Source: Victivallaceae bacterium (GTDB lineage: Bacteria > Verrucomicrobiota > Lentisphaeria > Victivallales > Victivallaceae). From it: a stretch of DNA of 31,272 bases. Of the stretch, positions 31,185 through 31,272 are shown piece by piece; positions within the stretch are counted from its first letter, which is position 1, and each line of letters opens with the position of its first letter. The stretch spans positions 1 through 31,272 of the forward strand of contig JAEDIJ010000023.1 in NCBI GenBank assembly GCA_016292515.1, given 5' to 3'. Both the position numbers and the translations under genes were made by a program. The notes beneath the pieces were generated by a model. That model was not told the origin of the DNA. It worked only from the letters and a program-made list of their open reading frames with translations, and did no database searches.

Positions 31185-31213
31185 AATATATCACACACAT
31201 CGCGTGCGCGCAA
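31185..31213 (-). promoter_or_regulatory. Promoter of the phosphoesterase-rsmE operon
   Basis: TTGCGC (31208-31213), a 17-bp spacer and TATATT (31185-31190) on the minus strand. The -35 is only 5 bp from the start of the heptamer repeat. Confidence 0.65.
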
Positions 31214-31218
31214 GGCAA

Positions 31219-31272
31219 GATGAGAGATGAGAGATGAGAGATGAGAGATGAGAGATGAGAGATGAGAGATGA
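31219..31272. repeat. Tandem heptamer repeat (GATGAGA)n, cut by window edge
   Basis: A perfect 7-bp tandem array, 54 bp or about 7.7 copies visible, running off the end of the window so the true length is unknown. It lies directly upstream of the -35 of the phosphoesterase promoter. It has no ORF, hairpin or CRISPR structure. Confidence 0.95.

Noticed and set aside
31219..31272. CRISPR array
   Set aside because: The unit is 7 bp with no spacers; it is a simple tandem repeat.

Overview
The window looks like chromosomal DNA from the PVC superphylum, most plausibly Lentisphaerota (Victivallales-like). The evidence is a secretin/PilM locus laid out like Akkermansia Amuc_1098-1102, a TIGR04073-type 'exosortase system-associated' protein, and a moderately high GC core gene set with no phage or plasmid genes. 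The placement is inferred from gene content only. All 23 protein genes and both tRNAs read from the minus strand; the long plus-strand ORFs are antisense shadows.

Layout in transcription order (right to left): (1) 31.2-29.0 kb: a metallophosphoesterase overlapping an rsmE gene that runs in frame into a LysM lipoprotein, preceded by a heptamer repeat at the window edge. (2) 29.0-28.0 kb: two small lipoproteins, one resembling PqiC. (3) 27.9-16.8 kb: tpiA-secG followed by a pilMNOPQ-like envelope complex (Amuc_1102-like, fused PilM-PilN, PilO/Amuc_1100-like, Amuc_1099-like with zinc ribbon and calcium loops, two tandem secretins), closed by a strong terminator. (4) 16.8-12.9 kb: a GGQ release-factor-like protein, a lone YejB-like permease and a U32 protein. 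(5) 12.9-11.8 kb: rpsU with promoter and terminator, a 257-bp hairpin-rich element with 40-bp inverted ends, then the TIGR04073 gene with promoter and terminator. (6) 11.8-8.0 kb: a degenerate hybrid histidine kinase, a PBP2-like protein that stops before its transpeptidase domain, an overlapping SEDS (RodA/FtsW) gene that keeps its key residues, and a C_GCAxxG_C_C protein. (7) 7.9-5.6 kb: a CorC/HlyC-type CBS protein and an EpmB/KamA-like radical SAM enzyme. (8) 5.5-0 kb: trpS-argD-argF-recD2, then tRNA-Leu(GAG) and tRNA-Thr(GGT).

The strongest candidates for something undescribed are the pseudokinase/PBP-stub/SEDS operon, the rsmE-lipoprotein fusion, the tandem-secretin pilus-like complex and the hairpin element. 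Eight promoters can be read directly. Seven share the -10 hexamer TATATT at 16-17 bp from a TTG-starting -35, which suggests a lineage-typical sigma factor consensus. The only gene-free stretch over 300 bp (12295-12689) holds a promoter, the hairpin element and a terminator.
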